A stretch of DNA of 64,000 nucleotides from a virus. The DNA lies in the IMG/VR virus record IMGVR_UViG_3300010413_002950, positions 26,088 through 90,087 of that record, one strand, 5' to 3'. Each line of letters begins with the position of its first letter. The stretch's first letter is position 1. The notes under the pieces were generated by a model. It ran no database searches. It saw nothing but the letters and a program-made list of their open reading frames with translations, and was not told where the DNA came from. Shown here piece after piece: positions 24,549-34,766 of the stretch. The translations under genes and the position numbers were made by a program.

Positions 24549-25150
24549 TATTTACTAAATACCTCTGTTGATAATGTATTAGCTGGCAATGGAACAATTG
24601 GTACACCAGTTGGTCCCATAGCAGAAGAATGAGTATGAGTATCATAAGCTGTCTTAAATGAAGTACCTAAAACAACTGGCTCTACAGCGCCTTCACCCAA
24701 CTGTATAATTCCATTCTGTAGATCTATCCTAATATCACCATTTTTTAGTGATATAGAAATCTTTTCTTGTCCAGTGCTATCATCAAATATAACAATGTTT
24801 CCAGCTGGAGAAGCAAAACCACGCCTTTTCCCATAGTTCGTTTTGAATTCATCATTAATAGGCGTATCTTGATTATATTCTCTTTTGCCTTCCCAGTGGA
24901 TATCAGGAGCTTGGATAAAGCCTTGACCATATGATCTATCTTTATCGTTACTACTAACTACAACAATTTCTACTTCTTCGCCGATATCAGGAACATAGAA
25001 CCAACCCCAGTCAAATCTAGGATCGATCCATCTATTGTATTTAATTTCATCTGAGCCAAGTAGCCCTATGCAAGAAACCTGTATCCTTCCTCTAGTTTCT
25101 GGATCCTGGTTGTCTACTACTGTAGCAGGAAATTTCTCTTCTGTATTCAT
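24548..25150 (-). CDS. Baseplate spike protein (gpV/gp5 OB-fold)
   Basis: The protein has 200 residues. The N-terminal OB-fold (FPATVVDNQDPETRGRIQVSC, YVPDIGEEVEIVVVS) is characteristic of the gp5/gpV spike family. It is followed by a short beta-helix (GNIVIFDDSTGQEKISISLKNG, IRIDLQNGIIQLGEGA) and a PLPANTLSTEVF end. It forms the membrane-piercing tip attached to the hub encoded directly upstream. Confidence 0.9.
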   Translation of the reverse strand: MNTEEKFPATVVDNQDPETRGRIQVSCIGLLGSDEIKYNRWIDPRFDWGWFYVPDIGEEVEIVVVSSNDKDRSYGQGFIQAPDIHWEGKREYNQDTPINDEFKTNYGKRRGFASPAGNIVIFDDSTGQEKISISLKNGDIRIDLQNGIIQLGEGAVEPVVLGTSFKTAYDTHTHSSAMGPTGVPIVPLPANTLSTEVFSK

Positions 25151-26344
25151 CTATATAACTTTCCTTGCTGTGAAGTCTATGAGATATCCACTAGTTGGAT
25201 TGAATACATGTCTCACTCTAGTAAAATAATAATCACCACTAAGCCCCACATCTGGAAGCTTTATCTCATGAATCTGTCTAGCAAAAACATCTGGTACACC
25301 AATTGTTGTACCCCTCCCCACAATGAAATTCTCTCTTCTTTTATTCCACCACATTTGAGCCCACAGCTTAGCCTCAATAGGTGTTTTAAATTTTATATCG
25401 CTAACTACATCTATAGCATAATTGCCAAAAAATAGTTTTAGAACTGCACCACCAGTGGTATGAGATTCTCCAATTGTTTCACTTGCATTTCCAGTGTATC
25501 TAACATCAGGTACTGATTCCGTATCATCAAATTCTTCAAGTACGGTTTGTGGTCCTGACTCATCTGTCCCAGGAATTCTGCCTTGAACCTGAAGCTTAGT
25601 AATTGCTCCTTGCAAGGCCATTTCTGGAACAAAATCTAATAGTGTTCCCTTATTTCCAGCATAATATTGAAATGTATGTTTGCTTACTTCTTGCTCAAGA
25701 GCTAAATTAGCTGGATCTTTAAAATGAAGTGTCCATCCACCATCGTAGTCAACCCAAAAGCTATAGCCCATGATATTAGCTAGGGCGTCAACAAATTCAT
25801 AGTCGCTCATATCGGCTTTTTGAGGCGAAGAATATCTGCCTGGAGTTTCATCTATATCAAGATTTGAAAATGAATAAGCGTCTCTATTGGCTACATTCTC
25901 TACAGCTTCATGGATTAATGTACTTTCTTCTATAATTCTATCTTTAGATCTATCTATTGGCGGTCTATGTTGCATCATAAGAAAATCAGCAGTATTAGCT
26001 ACTACATTAATTGTCGGAAAGCTATCTCCAGATGGATAATTGATTTTTACATTAGTAATAATAGCTCTACCAACTTCACTCACAGAAGGCCCATAACCAA
26101 AATAGAGCCCTAGCTCATTTCCTGGTTGCCATAGCTTGGAATCACTAAGCATAAAATCAGGATTAATTAATGTTAATCTAGCCTCATCAGCTATTCCATC
26201 AGCGCTTTCGTATTCTAATTCTTGTACAAATTTGCTTATATTGACACCTATCTCAACACCTTCAACCGTAATGTCAAAATTAGGAGCTGAAAAATCTGTT
26301 TTTTCTCCTAGTAATGAACTAGCTATGTCTCCTAATGCTACCAT
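25151..26344 (-). CDS. Baseplate hub protein (late control D / gp27-like)
   Basis: This 397-residue protein shows the gpD pattern: FDITVEGVEIGVNISKFVQEL, DEARLTLINPD, LGLYFGYG, then MSDYEFVDALANIMGYSFWV and, at the end, YYFTRVRHVFNPTSGYLIDF. The hub sits between the tube and the spike, and the spike gene follows directly. Length matches other gpD/gp27-type hubs. Confidence 0.9.
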   Translation of the reverse strand: MVALGDIASSLLGEKTDFSAPNFDITVEGVEIGVNISKFVQELEYESADGIADEARLTLINPDFMLSDSKLWQPGNELGLYFGYGPSVSEVGRAIITNVKINYPSGDSFPTINVVANTADFLMMQHRPPIDRSKDRIIEESTLIHEAVENVANRDAYSFSNLDIDETPGRYSSPQKADMSDYEFVDALANIMGYSFWVDYDGGWTLHFKDPANLALEQEVSKHTFQYYAGNKGTLLDFVPEMALQGAITKLQVQGRIPGTDESGPQTVLEEFDDTESVPDVRYTGNASETIGESHTTGGAVLKLFFGNYAIDVVSDIKFKTPIEAKLWAQMWWNKRRENFIVGRGTTIGVPDVFARQIHEIKLPDVGLSGDYYFTRVRHVFNPTSGYLIDFTARKVI

Positions 26345-27252
26345 TATAACCCTATAGGAACTAACACAGAAAAATAAGGCTGATTAGTTCTTTCAAAAGT
26401 TTCATTTCGTAGATCTCGCTGTGGTGTTTCTTTAGTGCCAAAGCTATTTTTGAAAGTAGTTGACTTAGGTGTTATAACTTCTCGCTTAATAGCTCCGGCT
26501 GAAGGAAGCTTTATGATATCGCCTTCAGCTATAACCTGCTTATCGGGATGTAACCTTCTAATTACATCTCCCAATTTAGGCTCTCCATATTCTCTATAAG
26601 CAAGTAATTCGTAATAATCACCTTCTTGAGCCCTATGATATCGAGTCAAAGGAAATGGCTTTGGCTCTAAACTAAATTCTTCTACAGCTCTTATTGTAAT
26701 TGAGCATTGTACGCCACGGATACCGCCATTTTTCTTAGGAAATCTGAAATATCTAATTTCGCCTAAGCTCATTCTGCCACGAGCTAAATTAATGTTGCCA
26801 TCTCCATATTCAAATGATACATATGGCGGTCTTCCCAAGGAATCATCTTTCTTAGTCCATTCCTTGAGCTTAGCTATCTTATCTCCAGGAGCTGTATCAT
26901 CAGAGGCCACAAAGCTCTCAACAGAGAAAGTAGCTGCGGCTGCTATGCCACTAATTACATCTGTGGGTGGCCCTTCATGATTTGCGAAAAAGAAAGCTCC
27001 AAAGGTTATAGTATCTGGTGTGCCACGCAAGTATTGTGTTATCGGATTAGTACGGTTAAGGGATGTGTGTTCTATCCATTCAGATCCAACATTTTCGGTA
27101 AGATCTATTGGGCCAAATTGTCCAGTAACTGGCTCTTCATCGGTATCTACATTCTTAATAGTCCATACGATAGGCTCATCAGCCAATAGCTTATTTATAG
27201 CTGATGCTATTGGCCCAGCTGCTACTTGACCTATTGCTCTACCTATTGCCAT
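26344..27252 (-). CDS. LysM-containing tube/baseplate protein
   Basis: The protein has 302 residues. The N-terminal two thirds are of the contractile-system tube-associated type (ITFGAFFFANHEGP, YVSFEYGDGNINLARGRMSL). A LysM-like module follows (RYHRAQEGDYYELLAYREYG ... LHPDKQVIAEGDIIKLPSA). This gene normally lies between the tape measure and hub genes and anchors the hub to the first tube ring. The start overlaps the hub gene by one base. Confidence 0.87.
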   Translation of the reverse strand: MAIGRAIGQVAAGPIASAINKLLADEPIVWTIKNVDTDEEPVTGQFGPIDLTENVGSEWIEHTSLNRTNPITQYLRGTPDTITFGAFFFANHEGPPTDVISGIAAAATFSVESFVASDDTAPGDKIAKLKEWTKKDDSLGRPPYVSFEYGDGNINLARGRMSLGEIRYFRFPKKNGGIRGVQCSITIRAVEEFSLEPKPFPLTRYHRAQEGDYYELLAYREYGEPKLGDVIRRLHPDKQVIAEGDIIKLPSAGAIKREVITPKSTTFKNSFGTKETPQRDLRNETFERTNQPYFSVLVPIGL

Positions 27253-27254
27253 AA

Positions 27255-29675
27255 TTACCTACTTATTGGCATTGCGCCATGATATGCTACTATTCCTGGT
27301 TGCCAAGGTTTCTCTTTTCCTCCCCTACGTTGTATCTCTCTTTCTGCCCTGCTATTGGCTTTAGCTACCTCTCTACCATCAATATTTATGCTAGTGCATT
27401 TGTCCTTGCTAACGCTATCAGCCGCCTGCTGAGCGGCATTTCGTGTCTCTCCAGCTACTTCTGCTAGATTCTCAGAAGTTACCGTTAATTGTTTAGCAAA
27501 ATCTTGCATGAATTTAGCGTTTCCAGACTCTGATTCAGCAATGTATTTCTGGATCATTTCTTGATCCATTTGCATACCTTTCTTTTGGATTGCAGCTATT
27601 TGTGGTGCCCTTTTGGCTTTAGCTTCTTCGGGACCAAGCAAACCAGCTGCTTCTCTTTCTTCCATGGAAACAGCTTTTCTAACAATTATCGGTTTAGCTA
27701 ATTCTTCTGACCACTTTTTCCAGGATTCAGGAGCTTGAATTCCGGCAAATTCTAAACCTTTAACAACCCAGCCTACAGTACTTTTAGCTAAATTGATAAT
27801 GCCGTTAAACAGAGTTTCAAAAGCTGTAGCTATATGGCCTATAATTTCTTGATAGAAATTCAAAAAGCTTTGTCCTGGTCTTTTAAGCGCTAAAACTGCT
27901 ATTCCAATAGCAGCTAAAGCTCCTAATAGAACCAAAACAGGACCAGAAACTAATCCCAACATAGCTATTCCTACAGCCTTTATTGAAGCACCAAAGGCTA
28001 ATAATTTTTGAAATGCAAGAATACCAAGTAATTGACCTAATAACCATAGATCCTTAATAACTGTAATCAAATTTGCAGAGAATGCTACTTGTAAAATTGG
28101 CCCTAACCCTAAAAGAATTCTACCAAAAACAGATAACATTGGAAGCAAACCAGATACTGTCCACCATAGCCCCTTAAATAACATAGACACACCTTTAAGA
28201 GCCACTCCAAAAATTGGCATCATTGCCCCAAAGCCCATAAAGGTAAATGCAAATTCGCTTATTTTCCTTTTAGCACCTGGACCAAAAGCTTCATCTCCAG
28301 CTACACCCCACTGGAATAGAATCTTATGAATTGCTTTGAATGAATTGGATATATTGTTCATAGCATCATCAAAACCTTGAGCTATGGCTACCATATCCCA
28401 GCCAAATTTATCTCCAGCTTCTCTAAGCTTATCAAAATCTGCTCCACTTTTTCTAATTTCTCGAATAGCCTTAACTGCATATAAGAAATTATTAAGTGAT
28501 TCAGTTACAGTTTGAAAAGCTTTTTTACCAGCTCCTTGAAATGGCAAGAATATCTCAATAGCTAAACTCTCCATTGAAGACATAAACAAAGTAAAAGCAC
28601 CAGCTAAATTGTCTAATCTTGTTTTAGCTGCTTCAGATGCAGCTCCCATGCTATCAACTAAAGCGTTTTTCAATGTATTGGTTGATTCAACTCCAGCATC
28701 AGCTAAAGCAGCAAAAGCTCTAGAAGCACGCTGTGGGAAGATAACAGATTCAATTTCTGCTCTTTTAGCAAGATCTGGAATTCTATCTAATGCTTTTCTA
28801 TAATCTGCAACCACTTCAATAAGCGGCCTAAAGCCTTTCCCATCGGCTCTTATAAGGCTAACGCCTAACTTCTCCATAGCCTTAGCTGCTTGTTTAGAAG
28901 GAGATACTAGAGCATTAACTAGGTTCATCATTAACATACCACCGGTGGAACCCTTATGCATTCGATTAGCCAATTGGCCCAAAACAGCTGTAGTTTCTTC
29001 AAGTGTCATCCCCCATTTTTGAGCACTAGATGCACCATAGCTCATAGCTTCAGCCATTTCAGGAAGCGTAGTAGCCGATTTCTGTCCAGCTACGGTTAAT
29101 ACATCTGAAACCCTAGCCGCATCTTTCATCTCTAGCCCCATAGCTCTAGTTACGCCACCAACATATTGAGCTGCTTCTCCTAACCCAATACCAGCAACTG
29201 CAGCTGCATCCATGGTAGGACCAATAGCTTCCATGATTTCATTGGCATTGAAGCCTAAAACACCCAATTCTTTTATAGCCTGAGCTGATTGGGTAGCAGA
29301 AAATACAGATTCAATACCTAGCTGTCTAGTTTTATCAACTAGCATTTTATATTCTTCTTGGCTAATTCCTCTCATTACAGCTTTGATATTAGAAAGCTCT
29401 TTTTCATATTCTACAGACTTCATTATACCAAAGCCCATAGCTGCAGTTAATGGCAACATTGCTTTAGATATTTCTGTAAGCCCCTTAGCTGTAGTTTGAG
29501 CACCCCTACCTATACTACTAAAGGCTTTAGACATATTAGATTCCATGCCAGATCCAGCATTTCTGGTTGATTGCTCAAGGCTAGAAATTGCACGTTTACC
29601 TCTACTCGCTCCAGCTTCCATTTGAGTTGGATTGAGTGTAAGTAGCGCTCCTAAACCCATGGATTCTAATGCCAT
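27255..29675 (-). CDS. Tail tape measure protein
   Basis: The protein has 806 residues. The N-terminal half is of the TIGR01760 type (helices with KELGVLGFNANEIMEAIGPT, AAQYVGGVTRAMGLEMKDAA). A central hydrophobic region (about 460-600) has several membrane-like segments, and the C-terminus is charged. It sets tail length and is ejected first. The ATG overlaps the stop of the frameshifted chaperone extension (TAATG at 29675). Confidence 0.93.
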   Translation of the reverse strand: MALESMGLGALLTLNPTQMEAGASRGKRAISSLEQSTRNAGSGMESNMSKAFSSIGRGAQTTAKGLTEISKAMLPLTAAMGFGIMKSVEYEKELSNIKAVMRGISQEEYKMLVDKTRQLGIESVFSATQSAQAIKELGVLGFNANEIMEAIGPTMDAAAVAGIGLGEAAQYVGGVTRAMGLEMKDAARVSDVLTVAGQKSATTLPEMAEAMSYGASSAQKWGMTLEETTAVLGQLANRMHKGSTGGMLMMNLVNALVSPSKQAAKAMEKLGVSLIRADGKGFRPLIEVVADYRKALDRIPDLAKRAEIESVIFPQRASRAFAALADAGVESTNTLKNALVDSMGAASEAAKTRLDNLAGAFTLFMSSMESLAIEIFLPFQGAGKKAFQTVTESLNNFLYAVKAIREIRKSGADFDKLREAGDKFGWDMVAIAQGFDDAMNNISNSFKAIHKILFQWGVAGDEAFGPGAKRKISEFAFTFMGFGAMMPIFGVALKGVSMLFKGLWWTVSGLLPMLSVFGRILLGLGPILQVAFSANLITVIKDLWLLGQLLGILAFQKLLAFGASIKAVGIAMLGLVSGPVLVLLGALAAIGIAVLALKRPGQSFLNFYQEIIGHIATAFETLFNGIINLAKSTVGWVVKGLEFAGIQAPESWKKWSEELAKPIIVRKAVSMEEREAAGLLGPEEAKAKRAPQIAAIQKKGMQMDQEMIQKYIAESESGNAKFMQDFAKQLTVTSENLAEVAGETRNAAQQAADSVSKDKCTSINIDGREVAKANSRAEREIQRRGGKEKPWQPGIVAYHGAMPISR

Positions 29676-30651
29676 TACTTTATCTCTTCAGCTTTCTTTT
29701 TTGCTTCAAAATATTTAATCATTCTATCAATATATTCTTCCATATATTTAAATTCCATCTCCATAGCTTGATCAAGATTAACTCCGCCACGCGAATGAAA
29801 TGTTATAGTAAATAAGCTATCGTAAACCTCCTTATCCCCGATTAATGGGAAGTAACTGAGAAAAAATTATCATATGTCCAATCTATAGGCACTTTCCATT
29901 GATTATTGCAAATTAGCCTATCACAAACTGCATCTATACTCATATCTGGCCCTAAAGAATTATCATTTACCAATTTTAGAATTGTTTCAAAGTCTCTTTT
30001 GCCTATTTCATTTAATTCTCCATCAACAAGAGCCATATCTTTACCATTGACAGATTTGATAGATCCTAACACTATAGTTGATTCCATTTTTTCTAGATTT
30101 GCTGTATCTATATTTTTCATCGAAAACCATCTATTTTGTGTAAAGAGAATGGTTTCAGCCATTTCTCCCCTAATTTCAAATGGTTCTCTAAGCTTATATT
30201 CAAATTCAATATCTTCAATTTTATCAGCCGATCGAATAGGCAATGTGTTTAAATCTCCGCAAAATGAAGTTTTCCACCCACATCTTGGACAATTAAGGTT
30301 AACATCTATTTCTTCACCCATAGTCTCATAGCGAAGTAGTACATAAGCTTGTAAAACATCTCCATGATACATATGATAAATTGCAGCTAGCCTATCATTT
30401 TCTTCCATCTGTGTGAAATCATGTGGCCCAATTCTAGTACACATCTCTGATAGCACCACAGCCACATACTGAAAGAACGTAAGAGCCCCTTTGCCCTTTT
30501 GCCGCTGCTTACGCTTTAGCTCTTCGTTCATCTTTAGATTCCAACGTCTAAAAGCAAGATCTTTATGATAATATCCTGCTTTATCTGGAATGCCAAGAGC
30601 TAATTTTATACCATAATCTTTTAGATCTATTGTCTTAAATTTTTCTATCAC
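29675..30651 (-). CDS. Tail assembly chaperone, -1 frameshift product
   Basis: The unshifted product (29842-30651, GTG start, 269 residues) has a CPRCGWKTSFC zinc-like site and ends NFFSVTSH. At TTTTTTC (29866 down to 29860), a -1 shift continues into an open extension of 61 codons (LSYFPLIGDKEVYDSLFTIT ... FEAKKKAEEIK), giving 325 residues. The extension ends exactly at the tape measure start. A two-product chaperone immediately before the tape measure is the conserved arrangement of tailed phages (lambda G/GT, Mu 41/42). A 0-frame stop ends the short form. Confidence 0.82.
29860..29866 (-). promoter_or_regulatory. Programmed -1 frameshift slippery site
   Basis: On the coding strand, T TTT TTC is in the correct phase (0-frame codons TTT and TTC), so both tRNAs can re-pair after slipping back one base. 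Nine bases downstream, TCCC and GGGGA can pair around a seven-base loop, at the spacing usual for a stimulatory stem. Confidence 0.75.
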
Positions 30652-30702
30652 AGCACACCTCCAATCGGATTATCCTTGATAGGCCCTGCTGTATGGGCGT
30701 TA

Positions 30703-31143
30703 TTATACCGGGTTAACCTCATCAGCTTCAAAAAAGTATGTAAACATTGCTGGTTCACCTTCATTTTCCATATCGCCACCAGGAACGGTCCTTCCAGAGA
30801 TCCATAGATTTACTAGCGAAAACGTTCTAGGCGTTCTATCTAGTCGATAGAAAACCATAGATCCGGCTTTTCTATGAGCTGGATCAACTGGAGCTTGACA
30901 CTGTTTATACCATGCTTCTAATGATGCAACTTCTACATCATGATGCATAAATATAGTACCAGTAAATGACACTGGCATTTTCTCTCCAGAAGTTCTTTTA
31001 GTTCTATCTGGCATTTCTATAACATTTAATCTCTCTTCAATGTCATCAGAAGTTTTTAGTGTCAATGGCACTACTCCTGGAACTACCAATTCAAAACTAT
31101 GAAGAGGTATATGATTCTCTTTAATCTTACCTTTTAAACCCAT
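30703..31143 (-). CDS. Tail tube protein
   Basis: This 146-residue protein follows the tube-protein pattern of contractile tails (FELVVPGVVPLTLKTSDDI, SFTGTIFMHHDVEVASLEAW, AGSMVFYRLD, AMFTYFFEADEV). It lies directly after the sheath gene and before the chaperone. The start is preceded by AGGAGG. Size matches gp19-like tube proteins. Confidence 0.88.
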   Translation of the reverse strand: MGLKGKIKENHIPLHSFELVVPGVVPLTLKTSDDIEERLNVIEMPDRTKRTSGEKMPVSFTGTIFMHHDVEVASLEAWYKQCQAPVDPAHRKAGSMVFYRLDRTPRTFSLVNLWISGRTVPGGDMENEGEPAMFTYFFEADEVNPV

Positions 31144-31184
31144 GTTTTCCTCCTAGCTAGTTCACTCTATTACAGTGTCTATCA

Positions 31185-33515
31185 CTATACAGCTGCTTCA
31201 AAAATGCCAGCTTTGCCCATGCGAATAACAAATCTTTCTACTGTGTTGACGAACCTAAGCTGAACTTCAGCTATCAGATCGCCATTCTCTTTTGTTAATG
31301 GTGTATTAAGCTCATCATCAAGCTTAATGATAACGGCTTCATCAAATGGATATGCATCATCAAAAGCTTTATTGTTATATTCTACTTGAAAGAATCCACG
31401 CAATGAAGCCAAAGCTAATTGCTGTGTTCTAACATTGTTGAGAGCGAATATGATCCAATCATAACTCTCTTGCAGAACATGCTCATAGTAGCTCATAGCT
31501 TCACGCTGATGCTTCCATCTCCAAGTAGGATCAGTAGCAGGTAGACGATCTCCCCAGATAACAAAGTTACCTTGTTTCTTGATAATAACAGGAATTCCCT
31601 TTGGATTAAGAAGTTCCTGATCAAGAATAGCGTCTCCAGTTGGTAGCTTCAGGATAGCTGGCAACGTTGCATCGATACCAGCTTCAGCTTTATGATAACC
31701 AAAGTTGTCTACAGCAATTCTAGCTTCTCTACCATGAACCATTCCCGTAACAGGAACTAGTTTTAGCTTACCTTCTCCATTACCTTGTGGATCTGCCATG
31801 TAAGCGTAACTTGGGAAGATTGTAGCTGAATAATTACTTCTTCCAATTGTATCATTGATATAGTCAATTGCTGCATCTTCAGTAGTAATATTGCTCGGAA
31901 TTTCAACTCTATATTGATGGTTTTTAGCATCTGCATAAGCTATACCAGCTTTTTGTACTGCTGTAGAATTTACACCTGGAGTAGCCAATTTCAATAGCCC
32001 CATATTAAGTCCAAGAACTCTATTGAATGGACTAGAATCTACATCCCATAGTTGTTGATTATAGCTAGCATCTACAACATCTGCATTACCATCTCTACCG
32101 CCTTCAAGCTCTAGAGTTGCTTCAACTCGAAAGTCATCTGCAGTAGTAGCTACAGCTGTCATGTCAGATCCATCAGCTACAGTGATAATCTGATGGGTGT
32201 TATCTACAATCCGAAACTTTTTGTTTCTATCAGCAGAATTGGTTTGATCTGGAAACAGATAGCCACCGATCAAGGAATCAGCTATAAATGGCTTGTAGTT
32301 AATAATCAATGTATCTGTAGCAACCAACGGAGTAGCTCCAGCTGTAACCGTAAACGGTGGAGCCCACCAGATATCAGGTGTAAATAGAGATCCTAGCGTA
32401 ATAGATCCAAGATCACCAAACTTATCACTAACTGCATCTCCAGCTGTAGGTGATGTCATGGTAACAGTAATCTTCTGAGCTACCATCAAATCAGAAGTAG
32501 TTCCCAATGCAAAGGTTGGATTTCCACCAGTAGGAGAGTTGATAGTAAAATCTGCTATTTCAGCTGTCAAAGTCAAAGCTGTTACTGCAGAATTCTTGCC
32601 ATAGATATTAGCTGGTCGAATAGCGCTAGTAATAGATCCAACCCAAACATTAGTGGCTTCGATCTCATAATTGGCAGAATCGTTATTTATAATATCTACC
32701 CAATACCTTGAGGATGCAGGATCCATAGAGAGGTTTGGATAGCTAGTGATCAAATCTCCATCAACATATACATCTAATGCAAATTCAGTATCTGGATTTT
32801 CTTCACCATTCCTGATTTTGATGCTAATAGCTTTACTTTCGTTTTCACGAGTAATATAAACCTGAAGATCTGTTGGTGAACCCCCAAGATCAGTAGCCAT
32901 AGTTAGATCTGGCTCAACTGTGAAATCCCATTCACTGGTTCCTGAGTTCCAGACATTACCAAGGATCTTATACTGTGTGGTTCCAACTTCACCAAACTGA
33001 ATGTATCCACCCTTATATTCATCAGTCTCAAAAGAGCTTTCAACAACTGTAGGCACCTCTGAAGCACCTAATGAAAGAACAGTCTCAGTTACTTGACCTA
33101 CAGCACTTAAGAGAGTTGTATATCTCTTTAACTTACCGCCCCAGCGTCCGCCATTATGAGCTTTGATAGTACCTACATGTGTTAGAACAGAAGACATGCG
33201 AGCATATAGCTTCATTTCAGCTTGTAGCTCATTGCCATCAGTAACTCGCACAAGAACCAAGCCTCCAGCTCCATTAGCATTTTTGTAATACTCATAGATT
33301 GCATCTGGGCATAGGCTATCATCCAAATAGCTTCCAACCCTACGCTGTGCCAACTTGCTAGTACCAGCAAAAATCAATTCACCAACTGGCCCTTTTTCAA
33401 GGATACCGCCATAACCTGCCCATCCAAGAGCCCCTGGAGAAATTTGCTTTTCTCCTTCAAGTTCTTGAATCTGAGTTCCCGCTCCAAAAATAGGCCCATA
33501 AACCTTATTTGCCAT
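31185..33515 (-). CDS. Tail sheath protein
   Basis: This 776-residue protein has a family N-terminus (KQISPGALGWAGYGGILEKGPVGE, YEYYKNANGAGGLVLVRVTD) and C-terminus (YDWIIFALNNVRTQQLALAS, FFQVEYNNKAFDDAY, VQLRFVNTVERFVIRMGKAG). The middle holds an inserted beta-rich domain, making it longer than T4 gp18 (659). It forms the contractile sheath around the tube encoded next. Confidence 0.93.
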   Translation of the reverse strand: MANKVYGPIFGAGTQIQELEGEKQISPGALGWAGYGGILEKGPVGELIFAGTSKLAQRRVGSYLDDSLCPDAIYEYYKNANGAGGLVLVRVTDGNELQAEMKLYARMSSVLTHVGTIKAHNGGRWGGKLKRYTTLLSAVGQVTETVLSLGASEVPTVVESSFETDEYKGGYIQFGEVGTTQYKILGNVWNSGTSEWDFTVEPDLTMATDLGGSPTDLQVYITRENESKAISIKIRNGEENPDTEFALDVYVDGDLITSYPNLSMDPASSRYWVDIINNDSANYEIEATNVWVGSITSAIRPANIYGKNSAVTALTLTAEIADFTINSPTGGNPTFALGTTSDLMVAQKITVTMTSPTAGDAVSDKFGDLGSITLGSLFTPDIWWAPPFTVTAGATPLVATDTLIINYKPFIADSLIGGYLFPDQTNSADRNKKFRIVDNTHQIITVADGSDMTAVATTADDFRVEATLELEGGRDGNADVVDASYNQQLWDVDSSPFNRVLGLNMGLLKLATPGVNSTAVQKAGIAYADAKNHQYRVEIPSNITTEDAAIDYINDTIGRSNYSATIFPSYAYMADPQGNGEGKLKLVPVTGMVHGREARIAVDNFGYHKAEAGIDATLPAILKLPTGDAILDQELLNPKGIPVIIKKQGNFVIWGDRLPATDPTWRWKHQREAMSYYEHVLQESYDWIIFALNNVRTQQLALASLRGFFQVEYNNKAFDDAYPFDEAVIIKLDDELNTPLTKENGDLIAEVQLRFVNTVERFVIRMGKAGIFEAAV

Positions 33516-33524
33516 AATTCCTCC

Positions 33525-34766
33525 TTATTGGACTTCTACGTCTAAATCGCCTCCAATATCAAACTGAGCCACAAGATTTCCATCATAAGCATCTTTTGCC
33601 CATACACAGAAATTAGGGATTCGGAACGTTGCGACCCAAGAATGCAAATCTTTTTCTTCCTCGGAATTTGATTGCTCGTATTCCTCTACTAACCATAGCC
33701 TATAACGTTCATCTAATCCTGTCGATACAATGATAAAATTATTCGCGAAATACCGCTTAACAGCAGATGTGAGGCGAAGGTGATCTACTTGTTTATCGGT
33801 TATACCTCGAATAGTAAAATTTAGATTCCCCTGTATGGGACCTGGCAAAACTTTAGCTGTTCCGTCTGATTTTTTACCTACATAGTCTTCTGTGTACCAC
33901 TGTACTGCATCTGTAAAACTAACATCTTCTAGTATCAACGATGGAATTTTTTCTACTTCATACCAATCTCTGCTAGTAGAAATAGCCACTATTGGCTCAT
34001 ACTTGAACCTAATCCACATTAGCTGACCAGCTACAACTGAAGCTGAAAGCGTTAGCTGTTTGGTAACTGGATTATAGCTACTAAATATGTCGTTATTATG
34101 ATCCGGATCTGTAGTATGGTTGAATACAGAGTCAATATCAACTATGTTATAATCTGTATCAATTTCTATATCCATATCAACATAGGTTCCAGAATTTTGC
34201 TGTACCAAATTGATTCTAGCTATCGGTCTGATATTTGTCTTCAATTTTCTGACAATAGTTCTGAGAATCATATCCTCTTCTTCAGAATCAAGAAGAGCAC
34301 CATAAGCTACACGAATCTCTATCAATTCTGGAGTCACAGTTGAATCTGATGTTCTGAGATTAACTATTACCTGTAGCTTTCTTTCTGTAGCTGGAAAGGA
34401 AACTATGTTCTCAGCTATTTCATCTTCTGTATTCCAGTTGTTTGTGGTTACAGCCCATGCGGATCCATTCCAGTAATATTCGTTTGTTCCATCTCCAAGT
34501 CTAAAATATGCCGAAGTTACTTGCTCGCCATTAATCTTTTTATGTAGAATTTCTGCGTCAAAGCCTTGCCATTCTCTTACTGCGTCTGGATTAGCTATCC
34601 ATGATTTTACATAAAGATCTGTAGCTGTAGGATAAACATTTGAGCCATAAGTTCCTAGCTGTGCTCTATGTGTTTTTGGATCAATTCTGGTATTTGGACC
34701 TAATTCTACCCTAGCCCTATCGGCTTCTTCAAATGTAAAATGCTTTATGTAAGTTCTTAAATCCAT
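33525..34766 (-). CDS. Tail/neck structural protein, unknown family
   Basis: This 413-residue beta-rich protein sits between the neck protein and the sheath, where the tail terminator or a neck-associated protein is expected. It has an LRTYIKHFTFEEADRARVEL start, a DMILRTIVRKLKTNIRPIAR helix, and an ending VATFRIPNFCVWAKDAYDGN. I cannot match it to a known terminator. The overlap with the upstream gene (one base) fits a cotranslated virion gene. Confidence 0.7.
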   Translation of the reverse strand: MDLRTYIKHFTFEEADRARVELGPNTRIDPKTHRAQLGTYGSNVYPTATDLYVKSWIANPDAVREWQGFDAEILHKKINGEQVTSAYFRLGDGTNEYYWNGSAWAVTTNNWNTEDEIAENIVSFPATERKLQVIVNLRTSDSTVTPELIEIRVAYGALLDSEEEDMILRTIVRKLKTNIRPIARINLVQQNSGTYVDMDIEIDTDYNIVDIDSVFNHTTDPDHNNDIFSSYNPVTKQLTLSASVVAGQLMWIRFKYEPIVAISTSRDWYEVEKIPSLILEDVSFTDAVQWYTEDYVGKKSDGTAKVLPGPIQGNLNFTIRGITDKQVDHLRLTSAVKRYFANNFIIVSTGLDERYRLWLVEEYEQSNSEEEKDLHSWVATFRIPNFCVWAKDAYDGNLVAQFDIGGDLDVEVQ

